Shown here: piece by piece, positions 50,562 to 61,955 of the stretch
Layout of the letters: each line of letters opens with the position of its first letter
Numbering within the stretch: position 1 is the first letter of the stretch
From: Erpobdella octoculata
Lineage: Eukaryota > Annelida > Clitellata > Hirudinida > Erpobdellidae
Direction: 5' to 3'
DNA: 64,000 nucleotides
NCBI GenBank assembly: GCA_963978895.1
Contig: OZ022242.1
Span: forward strand, 5,465,359 to 5,529,358
Position numbers and translations under genes: made by a program
The notes under the pieces: model-generated
Database searches by the model: none
Seen by the model: the letters and a program-made list of their open reading frames with translations, nothing else
What the model was told of the DNA's origin: nothing

Positions 50562-51323
50562 CTAGAAATACCCCGTCAAAAATGACGCTTTTCTTGTTTT
50601 TATCGAAATGAGATGTTTTCTTTTAAACTTTTGAACAATAGATCCAGCACAAGGTTTGATGTAATCGGATAATCTCTTGCATATTAAGCTTAGGTGAAAA
50701 CGTTTTAGATCTTTAAGACTGGCCATGGACGTCTGTATACTAGCATATATGCAGCTATTATACAGACGTCTATGGACTGACAGTTTACAATTGCATAATT
50801 ACTTTTATTACGCGCCTGCGCGCACTAATTTTAGCAACTGCTGACCACTGCGACCACCACGTTATGTGAAATTGTTAACATACATCGGAAATTAAGTATG
50901 CTAATCAGTGTGGGTATAGAAACATCCCCAAAGTTTTTAAGGCTAGTTTAGCTAATAGGCTATCCAAATAATGAATAAAAAAATTAGGTGTTAATGAATT
51001 TATAAGGCTAGGTCGTTAAAAACAACATTATCCTCAACAAAATAGCCAGCTAAATTTGAGAATAGATCCCAGGTGCTTTCCGACAGTTATTTGTTTTCTT
51101 AACATCCAAAATGATGTTGGCTCTCTAGGTTTACTGTCAAAGTAAACAAATTAAAATTTGTGTTTGAACTGCATTTTAACGCACTTGTTGTATGTATGTA
51201 TGCAGTATCGGATCTAGGGGGGAGGGCAACTGAGAGCGGGAAAGCGACAGGGAACGGATAACGACCGGGAGCGAGAAAGACAAACATTAGAAAAACCCCG
51301 AGCAACGCCGGGTACCCCGCTAG
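50562..51323. mobile_element. Element bounded by CTAG ends ('gcgggaaagcgacc' family)
   Basis: The left end is CTAGAAATACCCCGTCAAAA followed by ATGACG; the right end is CCCCGAGCAACGCCGGGTAC followed by CCCGCTAG|T. A short GAGCGGGAAAGCGACAGGG block precedes the right end. Shared ends at 37805, 58390 and 59096 define a family, class unresolved. Confidence 0.6.
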
Positions 51324-51404
51324 TATATCTAATAATTATACTTCGTCTTTTCCGGAGATGTTTTTAAACTCCCCCAGATCAAAATTCCCGCCGCCGCCCC
51401 TGGA

Positions 51405-51890
51405 CAGATAGAAAATGGAAGAGTCTGGAAGAAAACGGAAAGACGATGGAAAAAAACAGAAAGAAGATAGGGAAAAGATGGAAGAAGACACGAAGAATAT
51501 GGAAGAAGACAGGAAAAAGATGGAAGAAGACAGGAAAAAGATGGAAGAAAGCAGCGAAGGAAAAAGGTAGAAAGAAGATGAAGGAAGGCAGGATGAAGAA
51601 AGAAGATGGAAGAAGACAAGGAGATGGAAGAAAGGAAAGAAGACTGTAAGAAAGATGATGGAAGAAGATAGTTGATTTAGGGTGATAATAGAAGAAGGAA
51701 GAAACTGATTGGAGATGTTAAGAACGCAGAAGTGAGAATATGAAAGAACGCAGGAAAGAATAAGGATGAAGAAATAAGAAAATTGAAGAAATCAAAAGTA
51801 AGAATATGGAAAAAGATGGAAGAAGGCAGAAGTAAGAAAATCGAAGAGGGCAGAATCAAGAAGATGAGAAGAATATTGGAAGATGGCAAT
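51405..51890. repeat. GGAAGAAGACAGGAAAAAGAT-type purine repeat
   Basis: An imperfect reiteration of about 21 bp (atggaagaagacaggaaaaa), an island related to the degraded tail of 46600-50420. Confidence 0.85.
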
Positions 51891-52458
51891 TGCGACCAGT
51901 TTACAATGTTGGCAGCTTGCAGATAGGACGTGGTGTATGCGGTGTTTAATGCAATTAAAGAGTTACAATTTTGTTTCTGTTTTGGGATTTCGAAATTTTT
52001 AGTTCTTTAGAAAATTCACAGACATTAATTAAAGTATCTAGTTCAGAAAAATACTTAATTTAATTTTCTATCTTAAAAGCATCTTTTTCAGCGAAATAAT
52101 AGATTAATATTAAAAGTGTTTCAATTAAATAGATTACTTTATCTTCATTGTTTATAAACATTCGTCTTTTAAAAAATCTCCCGTTCTAAAGGCAAGGTTT
52201 GAACATGTTCTTTTTTTCTATTATGTAGTATTTACTTTTTTATAATTATGAAAATTTGCTCTCAGAGCTTTAAATATAATTGTAGGTAATATAAGAGTTG
52301 TTGAATATTGATGTTTGATTCGATATCGACGGTTGTAGAAAATTTGTCTGTATCGGACTGCTGTTGTCTTTGCTGTGCCTGTAGCAAAATAAGTGTCAAT
52401 ATGCCCAATTTTAAAACTCTAGGTCATTCTTAAGTCAAGACTCAAGAGTCTTCTAGAA

Positions 52459-52536
52459 CAGAGGTTCCCAAACTGTGGGTCGCGACCGCTTTTGGGTCGC
52501 AAAGTTCTGGCAAGTGGGAAAGTTTGGGAACCTCTG
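52459..52536. mobile_element. 78-bp hAT MITE
   Basis: Ends CAGAGGTTCCCAAACT and its exact inverse AGTTTGGGAACCTCTG, perfect 8-bp duplication TTCTAGAA (52451-52458, 52537-52544). The interior 'gtgggtcgcgaccgcttttg' is itself partly palindromic. One of the smallest possible hAT derivatives. Confidence 0.9.
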
Positions 52537-52544
52537 TTCTAGAA

Positions 52545-54277
52545 TCTAGTTACTAGATTCTGGTAATACTAGAAATTTAGATTGACTTAGAATCTCTAGT
52601 AATACTAGATTCTAGGTCAATCTAAATTTCTAGATCTAGGTCCTAGGTCCTGTGTAGTTACTGTAGTTTCTCTTTAACTTACTGATGCCCTGTTTGACAT
52701 TTTTTGTTTTTTATTTTTTAAGTCAAGAACAGTCAACAAATTAATTATTGTTTCTTGTTAAGAAGCTATTTGTTTAGAATCCCTATAAATTATAAAACAT
52801 CTAAAATCTAATAAATGATTTGATAAATAACATGTGGTGGGTAGTTTTGTAATTTGGTTCAATAATAAAGCATAATCTGAATGTATATTTGCATGCAAAT
52901 ATGTACTTAGAAACATGTCATTGTAATTAGTTCACAAGAATAAGAGCTTCTAAAAACCAACATTTGGTTTCAGTGAGCATTAAAGTTATGTGAACAAAAT
53001 ACACAGCAGGGATTGGTGAAATAAGGGGAGTTCAAGATAAATAGATGTCAGTAATGTTATTTGTTCATTAGATTTAATATATCCAAAATATGAACTTAGG
53101 ATGCCATGACAAAAACTATTGAAATCTTGCCAAGGAAGTCATATATGATTATAGCTCTGCCTTACCATATTTTGTTTTTATTTAATGTAGATTGTAAAAA
53201 ATAACCACATACAGTATTTATCTGAAGATGATTGCCTTTTTATTTTTTCATTGAACTTGTTGATTGAAAAATAGTAGATGTTTTAAAATTTGAAACAGAA
53301 ACTGGGCTGTTGCGCTTAATGAAATTTTTTTCAAAGAGTATGTGTATATATGAACATACAAAATAATTTTATTATGGTTCGCTGAAAGTTTGACAGCTAT
53401 TGAGGAAGGGAGGTGCAAAATATTGATGGCAATAATTGAAGGACATCTCCTAAAAGGCTAAGACCCAGTTAAGGGGTCATCCATATATTGCGTACACACA
53501 GAGAGGGTGTGTGTGTCCCGAGCGAATGACTTTTTGGCTGTGCCACCAGCTGCGAAAATGGCAATTTTATGGTGGTTTTATGCAATTATATACTACAGGA
53601 GGGGGGGTAAAGCCTCCGTGCGTATGTACGCATGGGAGGAGGGGGTCTGAAAATGTATGGTGAACAGGGAATTGGGAGGTGTCAAAATCTAGTTTATTGC
53701 ATACGTAATAAATGAATGGCACCTAATGCTTTTGATATCGTGCCAGTCTTTGATACTGTACAATTGATCTTTTGAAATTAGTTCAAACCTTTGCTACCTT
53801 AAACAAGCTCTCTTGCATCATTACGATTCATCTCTTTCTCAAAGATAACAAAAATTAAGAATTCCAACTACACACTGGAATAAATGTTAACCATTTTGAC
53901 AATCTTCAAACGAATAAAAGACAATTTGTCAATGCTAAGCTCTTCAAATTTTATGTTATTGAGCCAGATTTTGAGATGAAATAGTTTGTTTCTAGATGGA
54001 TTGTATCAGTCAAAATATTTGTCCAGACTTGCTTGCATTCCTTCATGCGATTTAGAAAAAAATACTGCTAATTTAATTTCAATAAACTCAAAATATGCTT
54101 AACTGGAATGCACCAAATTACCATCAATGCTTTAGAAATACAAATGCACACAAGCGTGGCAACAAGTTAAATGAAAATTATGGAAATCCCACTGTTGGAG
54201 CAAACATAAAGATGCCTTATCCAGTTATTCCAATAACACTGTTGAATCCATAAGGAAGATGCAACAAATTGCTCAAT
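52545..54277. other. Intergenic sequence, one possible degenerate MITE
   Basis: Mostly featureless. At 53473-53723 roughly inverted ends (AAGGGGTCATCCATATATTG; reverse complement TAGGTGCCATTCATTTATTA) suggest an old MITE; identity is only moderate and no target duplication is clear. Confidence 0.4.
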
Positions 54278-54283
54278 TTTATT
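54278..54283 (-). promoter_or_regulatory. Candidate poly(A) signal AATAAA
   Basis: On the minus strand, about 97 bp downstream of the zinc-finger stop codon, at a plausible 3' UTR distance. Confidence 0.5.
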
Positions 54284-54379
54284 CCTTAGAGTAGATTAAA
54301 ACCCAAACTCAAGCATAAATTTCAAAATAAACATGATTGTGACGCTAATCTCACAAACAAAAAAAGGATATCAATCAAC

Positions 54380-56506
54380 TTAAACATTCTTCATAACAAC
54401 CACTTTCTCTCCGTTAACGTCTAGAATTTCAACCTCGTCTACTTGTCTCGAATACTGATTGCAACTGTCAGTAGACGCCGTGTCCTCTTTGTCGATGTTG
54501 GATAGAAACGTCGAAGTTGAATCATCATCGTCATCATCGTAGTCATTGCAAATATTCTCCCTGTTGTCGCTTTCGCAGCAGCTGTCGTCCAGATCGATGA
54601 CGTTCACCAACTTCTCGGGAGACGCCTCGCACAATCTTCGTGCGACGGGTAACGATTGCGTCGTGACCTCTGTGCACCATGCGCAACTTTCGACGTGCTG
54701 ATTCCAGTGGGTTTCTAGAATGTGCCGGTGATACAGAAAAGAGCTCGGAAAAACCTGGGAGCAATAACTGCACGAGGTCGACTCTTTGCCGCGCTTGTGA
54801 CTGGCGCACTGCGAGAAGCCGGTTTCGAGAAATGCCCAGAAACTGTCGACGTCCCACATCACGTCTTTGTGCTTGTTCACCATGTGGTCCTCGAATAATT
54901 CCAAACTTTCGAACTTCATCGGGCACCACAAGCATTCTCTTCTCACTGCCATTTTAGCCAGTCCAATCTCAACCGATAAATCTTCTTTATTGCAGGAAGT
55001 CGACATATCGGAACTCTCGAGTAAAACACAGCCTCGCAAATAAGGAACGCAGTCCGAACCGTCAGAAGGAAAATAACTTTCTGAGAGAGAATGAAATTTC
55101 AGTGACTTCCCAGCAGATAAATCTTCGCTAGAAAACTCTCTAATGCTACCGTTGTTGTCATCGAGAATTACCACTGGAGGTTTATTAGAATTTCCTGGTT
55201 TTAATTTCTTTGAATTGTTTTTCGAGTGCACCTTTTTGCAATGATCTTTAAATTCTTCTTCCGACGAGCAAATTATCGACGGCGAACATTTACTACATTT
55301 AAAAACAAACGACCCCTTGATTTTGTGGACGACGTCCAAATGCCTCGCTAACGACTTCAAATCCTGAACGACCCCGTTGCAGTATTCGCACACCTCGTAG
55401 TTCTCCTGGCCGGTCTCGAAATCGGACCTCGACGTCTTGTTCGAAACAATCACAGACTGATGCTGGGACTGAGCGAAATTAGTCGACAATAAACTGGAGT
55501 TTGAAGGGACAAAGCTCCTGTTAGATGCGCTCGACTGACTCCGTTGAGGGTTGGCATGGATGACTGATGTTGGTCTCGAAACTCTCGAGGACTCGGAAGC
55601 AAAGTCAAAATAAAACGTCTGATCGTCGGGAGTGGGAACGAGATTGTTGTTGAGTGAGAATTTGCAGGCACACATTCTTCTGTGCCTGTCCATATTAAAC
55701 TGACTGTTGGTATCGAACTTACAAAATCGGCACCGAAAGGCAGCCCGCTTCGGTAATTGATGGACCGACATGTTGTGTTGACTTTTCATGTGAGATGAAA
55801 ATTTTCCGAAATACTTAGAAATGTATTTGTTACATATGCAGCATTTGGACTGTGTGAAGTTTTTACCCATGCCCAAATGATCTCGGAACACCAACGTAGA
55901 TTCGCTTTTAAAGCCGCACCGACAAAATTTTTGAGGGAGCGATAAAAAGCTCATGGAGTTGATTTCTTGGAGATTAAATTCTTGAGATATAAATGATAGA
56001 TCATTAGGGTCTAGAGAATTGACTGTGTTGTAGAGCACCAGTTTCATACCGAGTTCACATATAAAAGATTCTACCATAGATTTCTGCATTGACATTGGAG
56101 AATTGAGAGCTCTCAGACCATTTGGAGTTTCAATAATTTCTTCAATAAAGTCATCAGAACTTTCAAGAGCAATTACAGCTTTGCCTTTCTCTTCTGCAGA
56201 TGAAGAAGTATTTTTAATGCCCCTGAAATTGCCGTGGCGCTTTGACTTTTTGACACATGGAACATAGCAATCGTCGTCATCTTCATCGTCGATCAATATA
56301 ACATCAGACGAGTCGCTTCCATCTGGATTACTTGACCTTTTGACATCACACTGAAGAGCCTCTGCACTTGCCTCGATGACTTCTTCCACAATGATATCAC
56401 CATCTTCTAAACTATCGCAATACAAATACTTGTCGTCGTCGCCGTCTGAATTGTCCACGTTTTTCTCTGAGTGAGATCCAGAAAATGTGCTCTCATGCAT
56501 ATTCAT
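54380..56506 (-). CDS. C2H2 zinc-finger protein with SUMO-interaction-like motifs (708 aa)
   Basis: A single long coding exon from MNMHESTFSG, with an in-frame TGA just upstream. The protein is probably nuclear. Fingers seen: C222/C225-H239/H244; C259/C262-H275 with a terminal Cys; C373/C376-H389/H394; C404/C407-H422/H427; C525/C528-H541/H546; C579/C582-H595/H600; partial ones near 195 (CRC) and 608 (CAWC). Fingers are dispersed without TGEKP-type linkers, unlike DNA-binding arrays. VILIDDEDDDD (69-79), VVILDD (445-450) and VNVIDLDD (634-641) fit the hydrophobic-core-plus-acid form of SUMO-interacting motifs. The N-terminus is acidic, and an Asp run lies at 655-662. The orthologue is not identified. 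A minus-strand AATAAA sits about 100 bp past the stop. It could bind SUMOylated chromatin proteins; that is inference. Confidence 0.9.
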   Translation of the reverse strand: MNMHESTFSGSHSEKNVDNSDGDDDKYLYCDSLEDGDIIVEEVIEASAEALQCDVKRSSNPDGSDSSDVILIDDEDDDDCYVPCVKKSKRHGNFRGIKNTSSSAEEKGKAVIALESSDDFIEEIIETPNGLRALNSPMSMQKSMVESFICELGMKLVLYNTVNSLDPNDLSFISQEFNLQEINSMSFLSLPQKFCRCGFKSESTLVFRDHLGMGKNFTQSKCCICNKYISKYFGKFSSHMKSQHNMSVHQLPKRAAFRCRFCKFDTNSQFNMDRHRRMCACKFSLNNNLVPTPDDQTFYFDFASESSRVSRPTSVIHANPQRSQSSASNRSFVPSNSSLLSTNFAQSQHQSVIVSNKTSRSDFETGQENYEVCEYCNGVVQDLKSLARHLDVVHKIKGSFVFKCSKCSPSIICSSEEEFKDHCKKVHSKNNSKKLKPGNSNKPPVVILDDNNGSIREFSSEDLSAGKSLKFHSLSESYFPSDGSDCVPYLRGCVLLESSDMSTSCNKEDLSVEIGLAKMAVRRECLWCPMKFESLELFEDHMVNKHKDVMWDVDSFWAFLETGFSQCASHKRGKESTSCSYCSQVFPSSFLYHRHILETHWNQHVESCAWCTEVTTQSLPVARRLCEASPEKLVNVIDLDDSCCESDNRENICNDYDDDDDDSTSTFLSNIDKEDTASTDSCNQYSRQVDEVEILDVNGEKVVVMKNV

Positions 56507-58389
56507 TTTTCATCTGATTTGACTCAGAGAATGAACACGTAGACATGCTGCAGTGAAATAAAAAAAAGTATCATTAAAATAAACCAATAAAATAATTTGA
56601 TAAAAGTTACTTTTGGAGTCCGAAGTACATGAAATTATGCTCCTAAAAAGTGAGAACATAGCACTAACAGGTGACTTAGACAAACAACTGATGAAACAGA
56701 ATTTAACCCAAAATTTCCAATACTTTTTACATTCTTAAATGGGCAAAAATGTTTATTATTCAAAAAGAAATCTCAGTTTTAAAAAAATCAGCCAATAAGA
56801 AATTAATCAACCCGTTGATTTGTATAGAGCTATTTACGTTGCATGCATAACAGCGCTCGGTCATGAACTGATAGAATAGGAATGTTCTCAGCCCACGACA
56901 AAAGACAGCGAGTGATGTAGAGTTATAAAGATAAAGATTCTGATCAGATTATAGCGGTGTTATGCCGAAATGGATTGAATTAAAGACCACTACAATGCAG
57001 GCAGTCGTATTCAGTGGAATCGCCGGTACTCATTTGACTACCACAGAAAGATGAAAGGCTGGGTTGACCTGAGCATTCAGAAAGTTATAAAGAGAAGGGA
57101 GAGAATTCCAGAGAAAAGAACCAGAGTAGGAGAACAAGCAATTAGCAAAAGAATGCCTAACAGTGAAGATACAAAGTGATTAAGAGAAGATCTAAGACCA
57201 GACTTACGAGAGTTAATGATTAAATTAGGTAGTTAAGTAGAGTGGAGAAGGGCAATTCCTAATTGTATACGTAAGAAAACAAATTTTGAAAATTACTATA
57301 TTTATGAGGAAAGAAACAATTATTAAATTATAAATGCAAACTAGACAGAAACAAGTGGATTTTTTTAAAACATTTTTTAAATGCTTACTCCATTGTAGTT
57401 TGAATTTGTCTGAAAATGTGTAGACTCCAAATAATAGACATGCAAGCAATAGAATACTGCAAGATTATATTAGCATTAAATTTGCTCTATAGTTCATATT
57501 ATTAATGTTTTGTTACTTATGAGAATGGACTCCGGTGGCGTTCTTTTAAAGTAAAATTACTATTTATTAAATAAAATAGTAATTCGTGTGCAGGGTTATT
57601 TTGAAGCAATTTTTATTGTTTCTGCTCAAGAGTAGGTAGAAGTTTCAATTTTTATATGCAAAAATATTTCGAACGCCTAAAGCAACTCACCAATAATTAT
57701 TAATCAAAAATTTTTATTTGAAACTACCTTGTTCTTGTTACAGTCTTCTTCTAGTTAGTCCGCAAAAACACGAATTTTCTCCACCGGAAAAGAGGTAAAG
57801 CTTTGAAATTGTTTGGGGTTTAATATTGCGATAATTGTGGATCTATCTAAAACATTAATGACGCATTCGGCAAACATAGTAAATATTATTAAATATGACT
57901 GAAGTTTGAAATACGCCAGCAGAAAAAACTAATAATAAAAAGCATCTCGAACAAATGCACGATGTTAAAAAACAGCAGGAATGTGCTAGACGGCGTCAAA
58001 ATAGGTTCTGGTACACAGGTAGATAAAAAAAATTTGGATTTCTAGAAGAAAACAATAATATTTTTTAAGTATACAAACAGAGAAATAACAATTTAATGAG
58101 TTTTTCTACTCTCTCCGCGTGAAAGAACAGTCAAACTTGGGCTCAGATCCGACGACCGAAATTTCGAACCCTTGTTATTAGACATAGTAATTACGGATCC
58201 CTAAACTAGTAGCGGATATAGCATCAGACCCGGGCGGGACCAGCCCCCTGCGCCCATGCCAAGACTGCCAATTTTATAACATATCTAGTATAAAGCAGTT
58301 TTCATCTTCCTTTTATAAACATGTTTTTCATAAACATCGTCGTTTTCATTTTATTTCATTATTTGTAGGCTAAGTTTTTATTTATAAAA
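56507..58389. other. Upstream and intergenic region
   Basis: It probably holds the zinc-finger gene's 5' UTR or promoter close to 56507-56560. The rest shows no exon. 56950-57240 is less AT-rich and looks like an old repeat; 58190-58262 has a GC-rich fragment. Confidence 0.4.
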
Positions 58390-59096
58390 CTAGCGGGCTA
58401 GCGGCATTACCCGGGGTGCATATTTCTAAATGGTAGTATGCGGCAATACAGAGAGGTCGACTAGCAGCCTACGAGGGGCGTGGCTTATGTAGCTAGACGT
58501 AAATCGCACTCAATTCCACATTTTCAATGTCATGTTGTTGATATCAATAAAAAGTGTCGCAAATAATATGAATTGTTGAGAAAAGCCACACACACACACA
58601 AACAGAGATTGTAACCTAAATAAAAGTTTGTAATAAAAATGACTGTCTGTATGTATATATGCGTGCCCCTTATGCATTGTTACACCATTCATCCGATCGT
58701 AATGAAATTTGTACACAACCTTGAGAATCGATGGGAGACAGTTATAGTGCAAAAAATTGAAATCGGTCACAAAATGAGCGGAGCGAGAGAGCGAGCGGAA
58801 ACGGGAAATGGAAAATGGGCGGAAACGGAAAAGCAACTGAGAGCGAAAGAGCGAGCGGGAAAGGGAAAGCGATCGGGAACGGGAAAGCAAACGAGAGCTG
58901 GAAAGCAACTGGGAGCAGGAAAGCGTCAGTGATCGGGAAAGCGACCTGGAGCGGGAATGCGACCGGGATCGGGAAAGGGAGCGGGACATCGTCCAGGAAC
59001 GGGAAAGCGACCGGGAGCGGGAGAACAAGCGGGGAAGGAAACGGGAGCGAGAGAAAAACAATAGGAAACCCCGGGCAACGCCGGGAACCCCGCTAG
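58390..59096. mobile_element. CTAG-ended GC-rich element, best-preserved copy
   Basis: The left end CTAGCGGGCTAGCGGCATTA followed by CCCGGGG and the right end CCCCGGGCAACGCCGGGAAC followed by CCCGCTAG|T are imperfect inverted repeats. The right end contains the hairpin CCCGGGCAACGCCGGG. The middle has 'atcggtcacaaaatgagcgg' and then about 270 bp of GCGGGAAAGCGACCGGG variation (58780-59050). No coding sequence. Confidence 0.7.
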
Positions 59097-59406
59097 TTTA
59101 TATACATATAGATCAGAAACTGCATTTAAAAATTTAGTTAATATTTTGTTACTGTGCAGTTTAAGGGCAACCCATATATTATGAGCGCAAGAAACTCTAG
59201 GTTTTGACATCACACTGGTGAACCTTGTACATTTTTAGACAGGTAGGAACGTTCCATGCTGGAAATAATTTTTGATAAGATAGATACCTTTCTTTGTAAT
59301 GATGTTGTGATTATTATTTTTATTTTTGAAACTGACTTTTTATTAAAAGAAATGCATTTGCACAGAAATCAAGATCTGCTGAGCACTCATCTTTTTCAAT
59401 CAAACG

Positions 59407-60168
59407 ATGAACCCTGGGATTTTATGTGTTTTCGATTTTGATGAAACTATAATAAAAGATAACAGTGACCACTATATAAAAAAACTGCTACCAGACAATG
59501 GCACACTACCTCAGGACATTGGATCCCTCTACTCAAGTGAGAGCTGGACAGAATACATGAGACAAATCTTTGGCTACCTTCACAAATGTGGAATCACACA
59601 GCAGCAGATACTCAATTGCCTCGAGGAAATTTCTTTAATTGATGGCTTCAGGGATTTATTTTCTTACATATCAGATAACTGCGGCCACATAATTATAATA
59701 TCCGACAGCAATTCGATATTCATCGAACACATTCTTAAACATCACCGATTGGATTGCTACGTCTCCGAAGTGTTCACCAATCCGGCCAACTTCGACTCAA
59801 ACGGTCAACTGCTTATCAACGAGTTCCATCACCAGGACTGGTGTTCATTAAGTACAAAGAACCTCTGCAAAGGATACATACTGGAAGATTTCTTGAAGAA
59901 AGCAGAGGAAAATAACATCAAGTACAAACAAGTGGCTTACGTCGGAGATGGTGGGAACGACTTTTGCCCGTCTCTCAAGCTATCCTTTCACGATGTTGTC
60001 TTTCCCAGAAATGGCTTTACTTTGGAGAAGCATCTTTCGGTGAGTAAAAAAGACATCAAAGCCTCAGTGGTTCCATGGACCTCTGGTCACGATATAATTA
60101 GAGAGCTGGAAAAAAGAATTAATCTCTCACAAAGAAATACAACCAAGCCAGAACCTATTCTAACTTAG
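59407..60168 (+). CDS. PHOSPHO-family HAD phosphatase (253 aa)
   Basis: A cytosolic magnesium-dependent phosphatase of the haloacid dehalogenase superfamily, PHOSPHO1/PHOSPHO2 group; vertebrate members act on phosphocholine/phosphoethanolamine or pyridoxal 5'-phosphate. The coding part is uninterrupted from MNPGILCVFDFDETIIKDNS. Motif I is D10-x-D12-x-T14 (nucleophile D10), motif II S99 in IIIISDSNS, motif III K155 in NLCKG, motif IV GDGGNDFCP (180-188). The first Met is placed directly before the first strand, as in the family; 253 residues compares with about 240-270. AATAAA occurs at 60215 and 60228. It is convergent with the minus-strand gene ending at 61015. Whether it is PHOSPHO1 or PHOSPHO2 cannot be fixed by eye. 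Confidence 0.95.
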   Translation: MNPGILCVFDFDETIIKDNSDHYIKKLLPDNGTLPQDIGSLYSSESWTEYMRQIFGYLHKCGITQQQILNCLEEISLIDGFRDLFSYISDNCGHIIIISDSNSIFIEHILKHHRLDCYVSEVFTNPANFDSNGQLLINEFHHQDWCSLSTKNLCKGYILEDFLKKAEENNIKYKQVAYVGDGGNDFCPSLKLSFHDVVFPRNGFTLEKHLSVSKKDIKASVVPWTSGHDIIRELEKRINLSQRNTTKPEPILT

Positions 60169-60214
60169 AGCTCTTTTCTGATTTATATGGACATGCAATC
60201 ATGGTTTTTTATCT

Positions 60215-60233
60215 AATAAATGCCTCAAATAAA
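60215..60233 (+). promoter_or_regulatory. Two candidate poly(A) signals
   Basis: AATAAA at 60215-60220 and 60228-60233, about 50 bp after the phosphatase stop codon. Confidence 0.6.
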
Positions 60234-60239
60234 TTGATA

Positions 60240-61014
60240 TCAACATTTAAAACTTTTTTATGAATTTTTTAATGAAAAAACTTTTGCCAAGTCGTTTTGA
60301 TTTCAAATGACTTTATTGAACACTCATCTGATGATAAATTATAATAAACTAGTGATTGCAAACGTGGTTTTTGGTTTCTCTCAAGGCACTGTAACACAGT
60401 CACAAATATATAAAAATTTCATAAAGTGTTTCACTCGATGAAAAATAAAACGCGCAATCATCATCAAAAATAACAACGAAACTAAAGCACGATTTTTAAA
60501 ATAGAAATTCAAAAGTTAATATTTACTTAAAAGAAGGCATCGTCGTCTCTAACAGGTCGTGTTGTCATTGAAGAGTCAGACAGGGCACGGGAAGCATAGT
60601 TTATTTATTTATATTGACTAGCAGCAATAGCAAGTAAGCAAGTAGTGGTAGAATAAATTGAAAACTAGCGTTGGAAGGACTAGATACAAATATCATGACA
60701 TGGCAGGCACCCAAAATCGAAAGCAGATTAGTTTGGTAAAAAATTAAGCACCTCGTCTCCAATTATTTATTTACAAATTTTACGCATGCCTTTTAATTAA
60801 TTATTTTTACGCTAAAACCATTCCGTCGGAATTGCAGTTCCATTATTATTTATCTCATTCATTCTCAGTCAGTCTGTAATGCTTTCAAGAAATCAATTGA
60901 AAATAATTTAAGATAGGAAAAAGGTACAGAAAGAGTCATAAGCAACTGGTGCAAGCAAGTAGGAATGACTTTTCACAGTGAGTAGCGAGTTTTAGCAGTG
61001 CAAAAATATCTTTG
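60240..61014. other. Convergent intergenic spacer
   Basis: Ordinary AT-rich sequence between the phosphatase and the minus-strand gene. It probably contains the latter's 3' UTR. No feature recognised. Confidence 0.5.
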
Positions 61015-61955
61015 TTATGAAATAATCGATGTCAAAACAAAAGGTGGGGAAGACGAATCTGTGTTGATGCTGTCGACGTCGATGTCCATCAGTTTTGGAG
61101 AGAAATTTATATGAGGGGGTGTCAAGCCCGGGGACGTGAAGGAGCGTGTTGTTGGGTCTAGTCCTGTTGTGACCTCTCCATTTTTTGAAATGTCTAAGGA
61201 TGAGTCAAAATTGTCGCACAAACCATCTTCTAATTTCTGAGCTTGTATGTTTTTAAAATGTAAGCTGATAGGCCTGACTGGGGCACAAACAGTTTTAATC
61301 GGCTCGTTCGTCGAGGGATCATCTTCAAACTTTACGGCATGCTGCTTGCGATTCGATGATCTGTTGCTGTTCTGCAGCCTGCTCTTGATTGCCAGCGTGT
61401 CGTTGGAATCGATCGAGACGGAGAGTGGCGATACGGAATTGCATTCGTCCATGGACGATGAAAATCCAGACAGAGCTCCTACCATTCTGTAATTGTCTTC
61501 ACTTGACGGAGTCATTGAGCTTTCTTCGCTGGCAGGCAACAATCGCTCAGTGCTGTCAACATGTTTGATCTTTGTGCTTGACTGATCGTTTGATCTGTCC
61601 TCATCGTTGTTGATGGCATTTGTAGACGCTGATTTCAGGAAAGCATCATCAAAGGATGTCTCAGGCTCAATAAACGAATCTCTGATTGCAGAGAAGTAAG
61701 CATCTCTTCTCCTGTTTGAGTCTTTGATGCCATCTTGACCATCACATTCAACAGCTCCCGGTACGCTAGGATGGATGGCAGACGTGTTAGATATGCGAAT
61801 GTCATAGCCTGCACCCACTGAGGCCAAAATGGCTGCAATCGAATAAAGTGCTCCCATTGATCGTGACTGGTCCAATCTTTTGAGGCTGTTGGACTGGCGA
61901 GAACTTGAGCAGCTTGGTCTATTGCGGTAGCTGGTTAGCAGCCGATCGTCACTGT
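61015..61955 (-). CDS. Unidentified serine-rich gene, last exon
   Basis: Acceptor ATGTCCTAACAG|AC. 312 codons and a stop: DSDDRLLTSYRNRPSCSSSR to SSSPPFVLTSIIS. The frame stays open upstream of the acceptor as far as 62067, but there it is AT-rich intron. Confidence 0.78.

Noticed and set aside
53473..53723. MITE with confident superfamily
   Set aside because: Ends are only roughly complementary and no duplication is clear, so it is noted only as a possible relic.
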